Positions 17,463 through 25,802 of a DNA stretch of 64,000 nt are shown here, piece after piece. The DNA comes from Sphingomonas sp. PP-F2F-G114-C0414 (GTDB taxonomy: Bacteria; Pseudomonadota; Alphaproteobacteria; Sphingomonadales; Sphingomonadaceae), in assembly GCF_003688595.1 (NCBI RefSeq), contig NZ_RCWT01000012.1, positions 124,001 through 188,000 on the forward strand. Direction: 5' to 3'. Position numbers and translations under genes: made by a program. The notes beneath the pieces were generated by a model. That model had not been told where the DNA came from and searched no databases. It was given only the letters and a program-made list of their open reading frames with translations. How positions within the stretch are numbered: the first letter of the stretch is position 1; the number at the start of each line of letters is the position of its first letter.

Positions 17463-17659
17463 ACGCGACGGGCATTGAAAAATTAGGAAAATCCGCCGCC
17501 GAACCGTGCGGATACCGGCCCGTAATCCGGTGACACGCAGCGCGACCGCGCGACGCCAAGGCCGCGTACTAAAGCGACGTGTTGGGCACGCTTGAGCGGA
17601 GCGATATGCACAGATCGAGCGGATGCTGCTCGACCGATAATCGTTATCCCCTGAAACAA

Positions 17660-17681
17660 CGGGAGGGCCGAAGCCCTCCCG
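17660..17681 (-). terminator. Terminator after the sugar transporter gene
   Basis: A perfect CGGGAGGGC / GCCCTCCCG stem with a four-base loop lies within ten bases of the transporter stop and is followed on the minus strand by TTGTTTC. It should end leftward transcription before the GAF-EAL promoter region. Confidence 0.75.
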
Positions 17682-17687
17682 CGAGGA

Positions 17688-19112
17688 TCACCCCTGCATG
17701 TCTTCGAGTTCGCGTCCGCGCGTCTCGTTGACCATCGCCTTCACGAAGAAGAACGACGCCGCCGCGAAGAACGCGTAGCCGAAATACGTCACACTGAGCC
17801 CCGGCGAGACCGCCAGCGCCGGGAAGCTCACCGAAATCGCCGCGTTGGCGATCCACTGCGCGAAACCGGCGACCGCCAGCCCCGAACCACGGATCTGCTG
17901 CGGGAACATCTCGCCGAGCATCACCCACATCACCGGGCCCCAGCTTGCGTTGAAGAAGATCACGTAGAGGTTGGCCGAGATCAGCGCGATCAGGCCGTTG
18001 TGACCCGGCAGGCTGACCGCGCCCGCCGCGTCGGTGACCGCGGTCGAGAACGCATAGGCGACGATCGCCAGCGTGACCGCCATGCCCGCCGAACCGACCA
18101 GCAACAGCGGCTTGCGGCCGATCTTGTCGACGGTCGCGATCGTGAACAGGCACGCCGCGATCGAGAGGACGCCCGACAGGATGTTGATCTGGAGCGCGTT
18201 GTCCTCGGTGAAGCCCACGGCCTCCCACAGCACCGCGCCGTAATAGAACACGACGTTGATGCCGACGAACTGCTGGAAGATCGCGAGACCGATGCCCGCC
18301 CACAGGATCGGCCGGACCTTGCCGGTGGTCTTGTCGAGCAGATCGGACAGCTTGGGCTTGTGGTGATCCTTGGCGAGCGAATTGCGGATCTCGATCACCT
18401 TGCGATCGGCCTCCTCGCGACCGAACAGCCGGGTCAGGACAGTGCGTGCCTGCTCGTCGCGCCCCTTGGCGACCAGGAAGCGCGGGCTTTCCGGGATGAC
18501 CGTCAGCGCGATCAGATAGACCAGGGCCGGGATCGCCTGGAACCAGAACATCCAGCGCCACGCCGACTGGTGAAGCCAGAACTCGGCGGTCGAGCCGCCA
18601 GCATAGCGCGCGACCGCGAAATTCGCGACGAACGCGCCGGTGAGGCCCGAGATGATCATGACCTGCTGGACGCTCGACAGGCGCCCGCGGATCGCCGCCG
18701 GCGTGACTTCGGAGATATAGACCGGCGAGGTGACGCTGGCGGCGCCGACGCCGAGGCCGCCGATGATCCGCGCCAGAATGAAGATCGCCGACGAGCCCGC
18801 CGCGCCCGCGACCAGCGCCGATACCAGGAACAGCACTGCCGACAGCATCATGACGCTGCGGCGACCGATCGCATCCGACAATCGGCCGGCACCGAATGCA
18901 CCGATCGCCGACCCGACCAGAATCGCACCGACATTGACGCCGATCCCGAGCCGTCCGAGCGCGAAGGCCGCTTCGAGCCCCTTTTGCGTGCCGTTGATCA
19001 CGCCCGAATCATAGCCGAACATGAACCCGCCGATGGTCGCGACGGCGACGATCGCGGTGATGAAACCGTAGTTCACCGCCGATCCGCCCGATCCTCTGAT
19101 ACTCTCCGACAT
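17688..19112 (-). CDS. MFS sugar porter, XylE-like D-xylose:proton symporter
   Basis: A 474-residue sugar porter with twelve membrane segments. Family signatures are visible: GGFMFGYDSGVINGT in helix 1, GRLSDAIGRRSVM in loop 2-3, PESPRFLV before the central loop, QQFVGINVVFYYG in helix 7, and NETRGRELEDMQG at the end. These match the XylE/GLUT family. Next to a LacI regulator and xylBA, D-xylose is the most likely cargo, though the sequence alone cannot exclude glucose or arabinose. AGGAGGGG precedes the ATG at good spacing. An operator-like sequence lies upstream (19372-19385), which would give a leader of about 260 bases. Confidence 0.9.
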   Translation of the reverse strand: MSESIRGSGGSAVNYGFITAIVAVATIGGFMFGYDSGVINGTQKGLEAAFALGRLGIGVNVGAILVGSAIGAFGAGRLSDAIGRRSVMMLSAVLFLVSALVAGAAGSSAIFILARIIGGLGVGAASVTSPVYISEVTPAAIRGRLSSVQQVMIISGLTGAFVANFAVARYAGGSTAEFWLHQSAWRWMFWFQAIPALVYLIALTVIPESPRFLVAKGRDEQARTVLTRLFGREEADRKVIEIRNSLAKDHHKPKLSDLLDKTTGKVRPILWAGIGLAIFQQFVGINVVFYYGAVLWEAVGFTEDNALQINILSGVLSIAACLFTIATVDKIGRKPLLLVGSAGMAVTLAIVAYAFSTAVTDAAGAVSLPGHNGLIALISANLYVIFFNASWGPVMWVMLGEMFPQQIRGSGLAVAGFAQWIANAAISVSFPALAVSPGLSVTYFGYAFFAAASFFFVKAMVNETRGRELEDMQG

Positions 19113-19371
19113 AACCCCTCCTAAATGCCGTTATTATCGGCTGATTTGTGCATGTTGCGTGATGGTGTGCGGACGCGGCCTCAGCATGTGGCCAGTCGTC
19201 CAGATGTTTCGGAAACGCCGATCATGCGGGCGACCGCGACGGCCGTGGCGCGGCGGATCGACAGCCGCGTCCACCGGCGTGGTGCCGGTCCTTGCGAGGA
19301 TCTAGCGTCGGTTCGATCACACCCAATCCTCAACAATGGCGCTGGTATCGATCGGCCGATCCGCGTCTCTA

Positions 19372-19404
19372 TGGTATCGCTATCAAGTCTGGTGCGCGCG
19401 TCAA
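19372..19404 (-). promoter_or_regulatory. Promoter with LacI-type operator upstream of the sugar transporter
   Basis: TGGTATCGCTATCA (19372-19385) is an imperfect 14-bp palindrome with central CG, the form bound by LacI-family regulators. Its exact reverse complement occurs at 37182-37195, and a close relative lies at 20645-20658. On the minus strand a TTGACG box (19399-19404) and TAGCGA (19377-19382) are separated by 16 bases, so the operator would cover the -10 region. Sequence and spacing are seen; regulation is inferred. The -35 box touches the end of the lacI gene. Confidence 0.6.
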
Positions 19405-20486
19405 GTGCGGCTCTCGCGCGGCCTCCGGCGCGGCGCGGCGTCGGACTGCCGCCGGATCAGGGTGAAATCGAGCGTCTGGTGGCGTTCGATCTTCGCGCCG
19501 CTGCCCGACTGGCGAATGGCCGTGACCAGCAGATCGACCGCCGCACGCGCCATATCCGCGATCGGCTGGTGAATGGTCGTGAGCTCGGGCCAGATCGCGG
19601 TCGACAGCGTCGTGTCGTCGAATCCGCAGACCGTCAGGTCGCCCGGCACGTCGATGCCGCGTCGATGCGCGATCGCCACCGTTGCCGCCGCCATGTCGTC
19701 GTTGGACGCGAAGATCGCGGTCGGTGGATTTTCGAGCGCGAGCAGTTGCTCCGCGGCGTCGAGCCCCGAGCGGTAGGTGAACAGGCCGTCGGCGACCAGG
19801 CTCGGATCGAACGGCAATCCCGCCTGTTCGAGCGCGGCGGTATAGCCCGCATAGCGCTGGGCGCTGGCCGACAGGTTGGGATCGCCCGTGATGAAGCCGA
19901 TCCGCCGATGGCCAAGGTCCATGATGTGCTGGGTCATCATCGATGCCGCCTCGCGATCGTCGATGCCGATCGCCAGCTGGTCCGCCGATGGCATCGCCGT
20001 CGCCACCGCGATCGCCGGGATGCCGGCCTTGGCAAGCAGGTCGAGAACGCCGGCCGCTTCGCACAGCGGCGGCGGCAGGATGATGCCGTCGATCCCGCCC
20101 TCGATCAGGTGTCGGGTCACCTCGAGCTCGTGATCGCCCAGTTCGCACTTCTCGACGACGATCTGCACATCGCGGCGACTCGCCTGTTCGAGACTGCCGA
20201 GCAGGAATTCGCTCAAGAAGCCTGCGCTCGGATTGCTGTACAACAGACCGATCCGCGTCTGCCCTGCCCCGGCTAGGCTGCGCGCCGCGGGATTGGGCGC
20301 ATAGTTCAGCGCTGCGATCGCCGCATTCACCGTCTCGCGCGTCTTGGGCCGCACGTTGGTCTCGCCGTTGATCACGCGCGAGACGGTCATCGGGGAACCC
20401 CCGGCGCGCGCCGCCACATCGCTGATGGTGGGAGTCGAGCCTCCGCGGCGCGAGGAGCGAGTTGGCGCTGGCGAATGAACTGTCAT
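19401..20486 (-). CDS. LacI-family transcriptional regulator (probable xylose/xylan regulator)
   Basis: A 361-residue LacI-family repressor. The helix-turn-helix and hinge are at residues about 18-70, TISDVAARAGGSPMTVSRVI through AARSLAGAG. The rest is a periplasmic-binding-type ligand domain (TRIGLLYSNPSAGFLSEFLLG, HRRIGFITGDPN, CGFDDTTLSTAIWP). It lies between the xylose transporter (same strand, downstream) and the divergent GH43-xylB-xylA operon. This position and the shared operator sequence suggest that it represses these genes until xylose or a xylo-oligosaccharide binds. The ATG lies in a TGTCATGACA palindrome. Confidence 0.9.
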   Translation of the reverse strand: MTVHSPAPTRSSRRGGSTPTISDVAARAGGSPMTVSRVINGETNVRPKTRETVNAAIAALNYAPNPAARSLAGAGQTRIGLLYSNPSAGFLSEFLLGSLEQASRRDVQIVVEKCELGDHELEVTRHLIEGGIDGIILPPPLCEAAGVLDLLAKAGIPAIAVATAMPSADQLAIGIDDREAASMMTQHIMDLGHRRIGFITGDPNLSASAQRYAGYTAALEQAGLPFDPSLVADGLFTYRSGLDAAEQLLALENPPTAIFASNDDMAAATVAIAHRRGIDVPGDLTVCGFDDTTLSTAIWPELTTIHQPIADMARAAVDLLVTAIRQSGSGAKIERHQTLDFTLIRRQSDAAPRRRPRESRT

Positions 20487-20619
20487 GACAGGGGTGTTAG
20501 CGCAACGATCGGGGACCGCAACCGGCGCGGCAAGATTCGCCCAAGCGTACCGTAAATACGAGCGCCGAGGGAGATCGCCGAAACTCGGGAATGAATTCTA
20601 CGCCGTAGGGCGTGAACGC

Positions 20620-20658
20620 TTGCCCAATGGCGATACCGGGCATATGGTAGCGGTATCG
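20620..20658 (+). promoter_or_regulatory. Promoter and operator of the GH43-xylB-xylA operon
   Basis: TTGCCC and TATGGT are spaced by exactly 17 bases. The operator-like TGGTAGCGGTATCG (20645-20658) starts within the -10 hexamer and matches TGNTANCGNTANCA at all but the final base. Binding of the LacI-type protein here would block polymerase. The predicted start of transcription leaves a leader of roughly 60 bases before the GH43 ATG, which has a GAGGA site. Confidence 0.6.
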
Positions 20659-20715
20659 ATATTCACCGACAGGCTTCATAGAGAGCAGGCGGTACAGAGA
20701 GAGGACCGATCCGCA

Positions 20716-21810
20716 ATGCGCTACAGTCTGTTCCCCGGCGTGGCCCTGGCCGCCATCGCGCTCACCGCGACGATCTCCGGCGCGCAATCGACGCCGCCCA
20801 AGACCGGATCGACGGTCAGCCCGGACGGCAAACAGTATCGCGCGCAACCGCTGACTCGTGAGATCTACGCCGCCGACCCGTCCGCGCATGTCTTCGGCGG
20901 CAAGATCTACATCTATCCCAGCCACGACGTCGACGCGGGCATCCCCGACGACGATCTCGGCAACCAGTACGCGATGCACGACTACCGCGTCCTCAGCATG
21001 GACCGGGTCGGCGGACCGGTGACGGTCCATCCGGTCGCGATCGACGTGAAGAACATCCCCTGGGCGTCGAAGCAGAGCTGGGCGCCGGACGCCGCGTACA
21101 AGAACGGCACCTATTACCTCTACATCCCCGCGCGCGACGCCAAGGGCGTCTTCCGGATCGGCGTCGCGACGTCGAAGTCGCCGGTCGGTCCGTTCAAGGC
21201 CGAACCGATGCCGATCAAGGGCAGCTATTCGATCGATCCCGCGGTGTTCACCGATACCGACGGCGCGAGCTACATGTATTTCGGCGGCATCTGGGGTGGC
21301 CAATTGCAGCGCTGGGCGACCGGCAGGTTCGATCCGAACGCCGGCGACACCGACCTCAAGCAGGACGGCAAGCCCGCGCTGATGCCCAAGGTCGCCAAGC
21401 TGACGCCCGACATGAAGCAGTTTGCCGCGCCCCCGCGCGCCGTCGCGATCCTCGACGAAGCCGGCAAGCCGTTGCTCGGCGGCGATCACGACCGGCGCTT
21501 CTTCGAAGCCTCGTGGATGTTCAAGCGCGGCGGCAAATACTATTTCACCTATTCGACCGGCGACACGCACTTCATCGCCTATGCGACCGGCACCAGCCCG
21601 CTTGGCCCTTTCCGTTATCAGGGCAAGATCCTGCTGCCGGTGCAAGGCTGGACGACGCATCATTCGATCCTGAAGGTCGGCAACACGTGGCAGCTGGTCT
21701 ACCACGATACGCAATTGTCCAACCGCAACCATCTGCGATCGGCGAAGATGACCGAGCTCACCTTCAATCCCGATGGCTCGATCCGCACCATCGATCCGTT
21801 CAAGAAGTAA
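20716..21810 (+). CDS. Secreted GH43 glycosidase (beta-xylosidase / arabinofuranosidase type)
   Basis: A 364-residue glycoside hydrolase family 43 enzyme with a Sec signal (about residues 1-23, ISGAQ). The five-bladed propeller catalytic triad is visible: Asp54 in AADPSAHVF, Asp174 in SIDPAVFTD and Glu264 in FFEASWMF. GH43 enzymes release xylose or arabinose from xylan side chains and oligosaccharides by inversion. It is the first gene of an operon with xylB and xylA, four bases before xylB. The long open frame upstream was rejected because the ATG here has a GAGGA site and begins a signal peptide. Confidence 0.88.
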   Translation: MRYSLFPGVALAAIALTATISGAQSTPPKTGSTVSPDGKQYRAQPLTREIYAADPSAHVFGGKIYIYPSHDVDAGIPDDDLGNQYAMHDYRVLSMDRVGGPVTVHPVAIDVKNIPWASKQSWAPDAAYKNGTYYLYIPARDAKGVFRIGVATSKSPVGPFKAEPMPIKGSYSIDPAVFTDTDGASYMYFGGIWGGQLQRWATGRFDPNAGDTDLKQDGKPALMPKVAKLTPDMKQFAAPPRAVAILDEAGKPLLGGDHDRRFFEASWMFKRGGKYYFTYSTGDTHFIAYATGTSPLGPFRYQGKILLPVQGWTTHHSILKVGNTWQLVYHDTQLSNRNHLRSAKMTELTFNPDGSIRTIDPFKK

Positions 21811-21814
21811 TCGC

Positions 21815-23275
21815 ATGTTTCTCGGAATCGATATCGGCACGTCCGGCGTAAAAGCGGTGGTGCTCGACGAAGCCGGCGCGGTCGTCGGCCAGGGCACTGC
21901 CGCGCTTACCGTGCAGCGCCCCCACCCGCTCTGGTCCGAACAGGATCCCGATGCGTGGTGGCGCGCGACCAATGCGGCGGTGCTGGCGATCGACCCCAGC
22001 GTCCGGCGCTCGGTTCGCGGCGTCGGTCTCGCCGGGCAGATGCACGGCGCGACCGTGCTCGGCGCGGACGACCGGCCGCTGCGCCCCTCGATCCTGTGGA
22101 ACGACGGGCGCTGCGCTGCGGAGTGCGCGGAGTTGGAGGCTGCGGTCCCCGAACTGCGCGCGATCTCCGGCAACATCGCGATGCCGGGCTTCACCGCGCC
22201 CAAGCTGCTGTGGCTGCGCAATCACGAGCCGGACGTCTTTGCGAAGATCGCGACGGTGCTGCTGCCCAAGGATTACGTCCGGCTGCAGATGACCGGCGAC
22301 AAGGCGTCCGATCTGTCGGACAGCGCCGGCACGCTGTGGCTCGACGTCGGCGCGCGACGCTGGAGCGACACGCTGCTGTCGGCATGCGGCCTGTCCACCG
22401 CCAATATGCCCGGCCTGTTCGAAGGCTCGGCGATCACCGGCCAGTTGCAGGCCGACATCGCCGAGGCCTGGGGCATGCCGCGCGTGCCGGTCGCGGCGGG
22501 CGGCGGCGACAACGCGGCCGGCGCGGTCGGTGTCGGCGTCGTGCGTGACGGCGACGCGCTGCTGTCGCTCGGCACGTCGGGCGTGATCTTCGTCGCCACC
22601 GACGACTTCAGGCCCAGCCCGGAGCGCGCCGCGCACACCTTCTGCCACGCGCTGCCCGGCCTGTGGCATCAGATGTCGGTGCACCTGTCGGCTGCCTCGT
22701 GCGTCGACTGGGTGGCACGGATCACGGGCACGCAGAGCGTTGCCGACCTGCTTGCGCGCGCCGAATCGGTCGGTCCGGCCGGCGGCCCCGAGCTGTTCCT
22801 CCCCTATCTGTCGGGCGAGCGGACGCCGCACAACGACGCCGACGTCCGCGGCGCGTTCCTCGGGCTCGACAACGACACCGACGGCAATCGCCTAGCGCAG
22901 GCCGTGCTGGAGGGCGTCGCCTTTGCGCTGGCCGACGGGCTCGACGTGCTGCGCGAGACCGGCACCACAGTCGATCGCCTGTCGGTGATCGGCGGCGGCG
23001 CGCGCTCGGGCTATTGGGGCCGGATCATCGCCGCGGCGATGGATGTCGAACTCGTCTATCTCGAAGGCGGTGAGGTCGGCCCCGCGCTCGGTGCCGCCCG
23101 GCTCGCACAGCTCGCGGTCGACGGCGGCGATCCGGCCTCGGTCTGCGTCGCGCCGCCCGTCGCCCGCACCATCGTCCCCGATCCCGCCATCGCGGACACG
23201 CTCGCGGCCAAGCGCGACGCGTTCCGTGCCGCCTATTCCCGCATCACCCCCAAAAACTCGCCAAGGAATTTTTGA
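21815..23275 (+). CDS. xylB: Xylulokinase
   Basis: A 486-residue FGGY-family carbohydrate kinase. The N-terminal phosphate loop [16 protein letters not shown], the [12 protein letters not shown] segment and the C-terminal [17 protein letters not shown] adenine-site motif fit XylB. It phosphorylates D-xylulose to xylulose 5-phosphate for the pentose phosphate pathway. Gene order GH43-xylB-xylA and a one-base overlap with the xylA start support the specific assignment over other FGGY kinases. Confidence 0.93.
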   Translation: MFLGIDIGTSGVKAVVLDEAGAVVGQGTAALTVQRPHPLWSEQDPDAWWRATNAAVLAIDPSVRRSVRGVGLAGQMHGATVLGADDRPLRPSILWNDGRCAAECAELEAAVPELRAISGNIAMPGFTAPKLLWLRNHEPDVFAKIATVLLPKDYVRLQMTGDKASDLSDSAGTLWLDVGARRWSDTLLSACGLSTANMPGLFEGSAITGQLQADIAEAWGMPRVPVAAGGGDNAAGAVGVGVVRDGDALLSLGTSGVIFVATDDFRPSPERAAHTFCHALPGLWHQMSVHLSAASCVDWVARITGTQSVADLLARAESVGPAGGPELFLPYLSGERTPHNDADVRGAFLGLDNDTDGNRLAQAVLEGVAFALADGLDVLRETGTTVDRLSVIGGGARSGYWGRIIAAAMDVELVYLEGGEVGPALGAARLAQLAVDGGDPASVCVAPPVARTIVPDPAIADTLAAKRDAFRAAYSRITPKNSPRNF

Positions 23276-24582
23276 TGGCCGACTTCTTCGCCGACATCGC
23301 CCCGATCAAGTACGAGGGCCCAGATACGACCAACGAGCTCGCCTACCGCTTCTACGATAAGGACCGGGTCGTGCTCGGCAAGACGATGGCCGAGCATCTG
23401 CGCTTTGCCGCCTGCTTCTGGCACACCTTCTGCTGGCCCGGCTCCGACGTGTTCGGCGGCGGCACGTTCGATCGCCCGTGGCATCGCGGCGCCAACGACA
23501 GCGCGGCGGCGGCGGAAAAGCGCGAGGCGGCATTCGATTTCTTCACGCGCCTCGACGTTCCGTTCTACTGCTTCCACGACGTCGACGTGATGGCCGACGC
23601 GAACTCGGTGGCCGAGCATCGCAAATTCTTCGCCGAAGCGGTCGACCACCTCGAAAAGCTCCAGGCGTCGTCGGGTCGCAAGCTCCTGTGGGGCACAGCC
23701 AACGCGTTCAGCCACCCGCGCTACGCCGCCGGTGCCTCGACCAATCCCGACCCCGAGGTGTTCGCATTCGCCGCGATGCAGGTCCGCGACGCGCTTGAGG
23801 CGACGCACCGTCTGGGCGGCGAGAACTACGTGCTGTGGGGCGGTCGCGAAGGCTATGAGACGCTGCTCAACACCGACATGAAGCGCGAGCTCGACAATTT
23901 CGGCCGCTTCCTCAACCTGGTGGTCGAGCACAAGCACAAGATCGGCTTCAAGGGCACGATCCTGATCGAGCCGAAGCCGCACGAGCCGACCAAGCACCAG
24001 TACGACTTCGACACCGCCACCGTGTACGGCTTCCTCAAGCGCTACGGCCTCGAGAACGAGGTGAAGGTCAACATCGAGGCGAACCACGCCACGCTGTCGG
24101 GCCACACCTTCGAGCACGAGATCGCCACCGCCGCGGCGCTCGACATCTTCGGCTCGATCGACGCCAACCGCGGCGATCCGCAGAATGGCTGGGACACCGA
24201 TCAGTTTCCGAACTCGGTCGAGGAACTCACGCTCGCGATGGTCGAGATCCTGCGCGCTGGCGGGTTCAAGACCGGCGGCTTCAACTTCGACGCCAAGGTC
24301 CGCCGCCAGTCGATGGACCCGATCGACCTGTTCTATGGTCATGTCGGCGGGATCGACGTCGTCGCCAAGGGCCTGCTCAACGCCGCGGCGCTGATCGAGG
24401 ACGGTCGTCTCGACGCGTTCAAGACCGAGCGTTACGCCGGCTGGAACGGTGAACTCGGCAAGATGATCGGCACCAGCGACCTCGCGACGATCGCCGATCT
24501 GGCGGGCGAGCGGGCGATCGATCCGAAGCCGCGCTCGGGTCGGCAGGAGCGGATCGAGAACCTGATGAACCGCTTCATGTGA
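23275..24582 (+). CDS. xylA: Xylose isomerase
   Basis: A 435-residue class II xylose isomerase. Seen are [58 protein letters not shown] with metal-ligand Glu, [17 protein letters not shown], and [11 protein letters not shown] near the end. It interconverts D-xylose and D-xylulose with divalent metal. Its presence shows the isomerase route, in contrast to the oxidative Weimberg route of Caulobacter. The ATG overlaps the xylB TGA by one base and follows an AAGGA site; the adjoining TTG codon is a less likely start. Confidence 0.97.
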   Translation: MADFFADIAPIKYEGPDTTNELAYRFYDKDRVVLGKTMAEHLRFAACFWHTFCWPGSDVFGGGTFDRPWHRGANDSAAAAEKREAAFDFFTRLDVPFYCFHDVDVMADANSVAEHRKFFAEAVDHLEKLQASSGRKLLWGTANAFSHPRYAAGASTNPDPEVFAFAAMQVRDALEATHRLGGENYVLWGGREGYETLLNTDMKRELDNFGRFLNLVVEHKHKIGFKGTILIEPKPHEPTKHQYDFDTATVYGFLKRYGLENEVKVNIEANHATLSGHTFEHEIATAAALDIFGSIDANRGDPQNGWDTDQFPNSVEELTLAMVEILRAGGFKTGGFNFDAKVRRQSMDPIDLFYGHVGGIDVVAKGLLNAAALIEDGRLDAFKTERYAGWNGELGKMIGTSDLATIADLAGERAIDPKPRSGRQERIENLMNRFM

Positions 24583-24587
24583 TGCCC

Positions 24588-24645
24588 GGCCCCGCGGCGA
24601 GACGATCCTGTCACGGGAATCGTATCGCCGCGGGGCCTGCCTTTG
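24588..24645 (+). terminator. Large terminator hairpin after xylA
   Basis: GGCCCCGCGGCGA pairs with TCGCCGCGGGGCC, continued by an inner ACGAT/ATCGT pairing, to give a long stem directly after the xylA stop. A short CTTTG follows. It separates the xyl operon from the gntR gene. Confidence 0.7.
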
Positions 24646-24745
24646 CGTCGGCGACAGCGACTGCCGCGATCGTCAAACACCTGTTCCGATTGCTCCGAGC
24701 AATTGGTAGTGTTGTCCCGCGACGATAGAGGCATAGTACGAAGTT

Positions 24746-25501
24746 ATGGACGAACCCTTCTCTGCGACACCGGACACGGCCCCCGACGCGACGTCGCCGC
24801 TGCGATCGTCGGGCCGCAGGTTGCGTGGCGCGGTGGCGAACAAGCTCGGCGTGGCGATCCTGTCGGGCGAATTCTCGCCGGGTGAGACGCTGTCGGGAGA
24901 GATCGCCTTCGCCGAGGAACTCAATGTGTCGCGCGGCGCCTACCGCGAGGCGATCCAGGTCCTGACCGCCAAGGGCTTGGTCGAGAGCAGGCCCAAGGCC
25001 GGAACGCGGGTGCTGCCGCGCAATCGCTGGAACCTGCTCGATCCCGACGTGCTGGCCTGGGCGTTTACCGGCGAACCCGATCCGCAACTCGTCCGCAGCC
25101 TGTTCGAGATGCGGATGGTGATCGAGCCCGCCGCCGCGGCGATGGCGGCGGCACGGCGCAACAAGGCCGAGTTGAAGATCATGCGCGACGCGCTCGCCGC
25201 GATGAAGCGCTTTTCACTCGCGACCGAGCAGGGTCGCCAAGCCGACCGCACGTTCCACGACACGATATTGCAGGCGACGCAGAACGACGCGATGGTCGTG
25301 CTCAGCGCGTCGATCGGCGCCGCGGTGAACTGGACGACGCAGTACAAGCAACGCCTGCGCGCGCTGCCGCGCGATCCGATCCCCGATCACGTCAAGGTCT
25401 TCGACGCGATCGCCGCCGAGGATGCCGAAGGCGCGAGCGCGGCGATGACCGCGCTCGTCACGCTCGCGCTGGAGGATACGCGCAGCGCGATGGAGCGCTG
25501 A
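24746..25501 (+). CDS. GntR/FadR-family transcriptional regulator
   Basis: A 251-residue FadR-subfamily regulator. A winged helix-turn-helix (about residues 25-95) contains SGEIAFAEELNVSRGAYREA. The C-terminal all-helical FCD domain has FEMRMVIEPAAAAMAAAR and His-containing segments (DRTFHDTIL, PDHVKVFDAI) that usually bind a metal and a carboxylate ligand. In xylan loci such regulators often respond to uronates or aldonates; here that is inference. It is separately transcribed after the xylA terminator. No clear TGGTNNACCA-type operator was found nearby. Confidence 0.88.
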   Translation: MDEPFSATPDTAPDATSPLRSSGRRLRGAVANKLGVAILSGEFSPGETLSGEIAFAEELNVSRGAYREAIQVLTAKGLVESRPKAGTRVLPRNRWNLLDPDVLAWAFTGEPDPQLVRSLFEMRMVIEPAAAAMAAARRNKAELKIMRDALAAMKRFSLATEQGRQADRTFHDTILQATQNDAMVVLSASIGAAVNWTTQYKQRLRALPRDPIPDHVKVFDAIAAEDAEGASAAMTALVTLALEDTRSAMER

Positions 25502-25802
25502 GCAACGCGTTAGGGCGGATCGGCATTCACGTTCGAGACCGACAGATCAGCCCTTTTCTTCGTCATGCCGGTGACGCGCAATCGTCGGACTGCCGCAACG
25601 CCAGAACACTGCCCATATGCCGAATGACGCGCGCCACCGACGTCGTCGATGCCCATCCCTTCGAACAAGGACGAGTCCGCCGGGGCATGGCAGCATGCCC
25701 TTCCGTGTTCTCCCGCGAAGGCGGGAGCCCAGTCTGGATCCCCGCCTTCGCGGGGAAACACGTCTTGCGCGAAAGGGCTAGCCGCCGACGTCGTCCGTTT
25801 CG
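25502..25802. other. Intergenic gap of about 300 bases
   Basis: Between the gntR stop and the convergent GH27 stop there is no convincing gene. The notable content is the type A palindrome copy listed separately. Short frames through it give the familiar artefact VFPREGGDPDWAPAFAGE. Confidence 0.7.
25706..25761. repeat. Intergenic palindromic repeat, type A copy 2
   Basis: Near-identical to the element at 1106-1162 (TGTTCTCCCGCGAAGGCGGG, then the same loop with one change, then CCCCGCCTTCGCGGGGAAAC). It lies between convergent genes gntR and GH27. Two copies 24.6 kb apart with almost no divergence suggest a dispersed family that is actively copied or converted. Confidence 0.85.
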
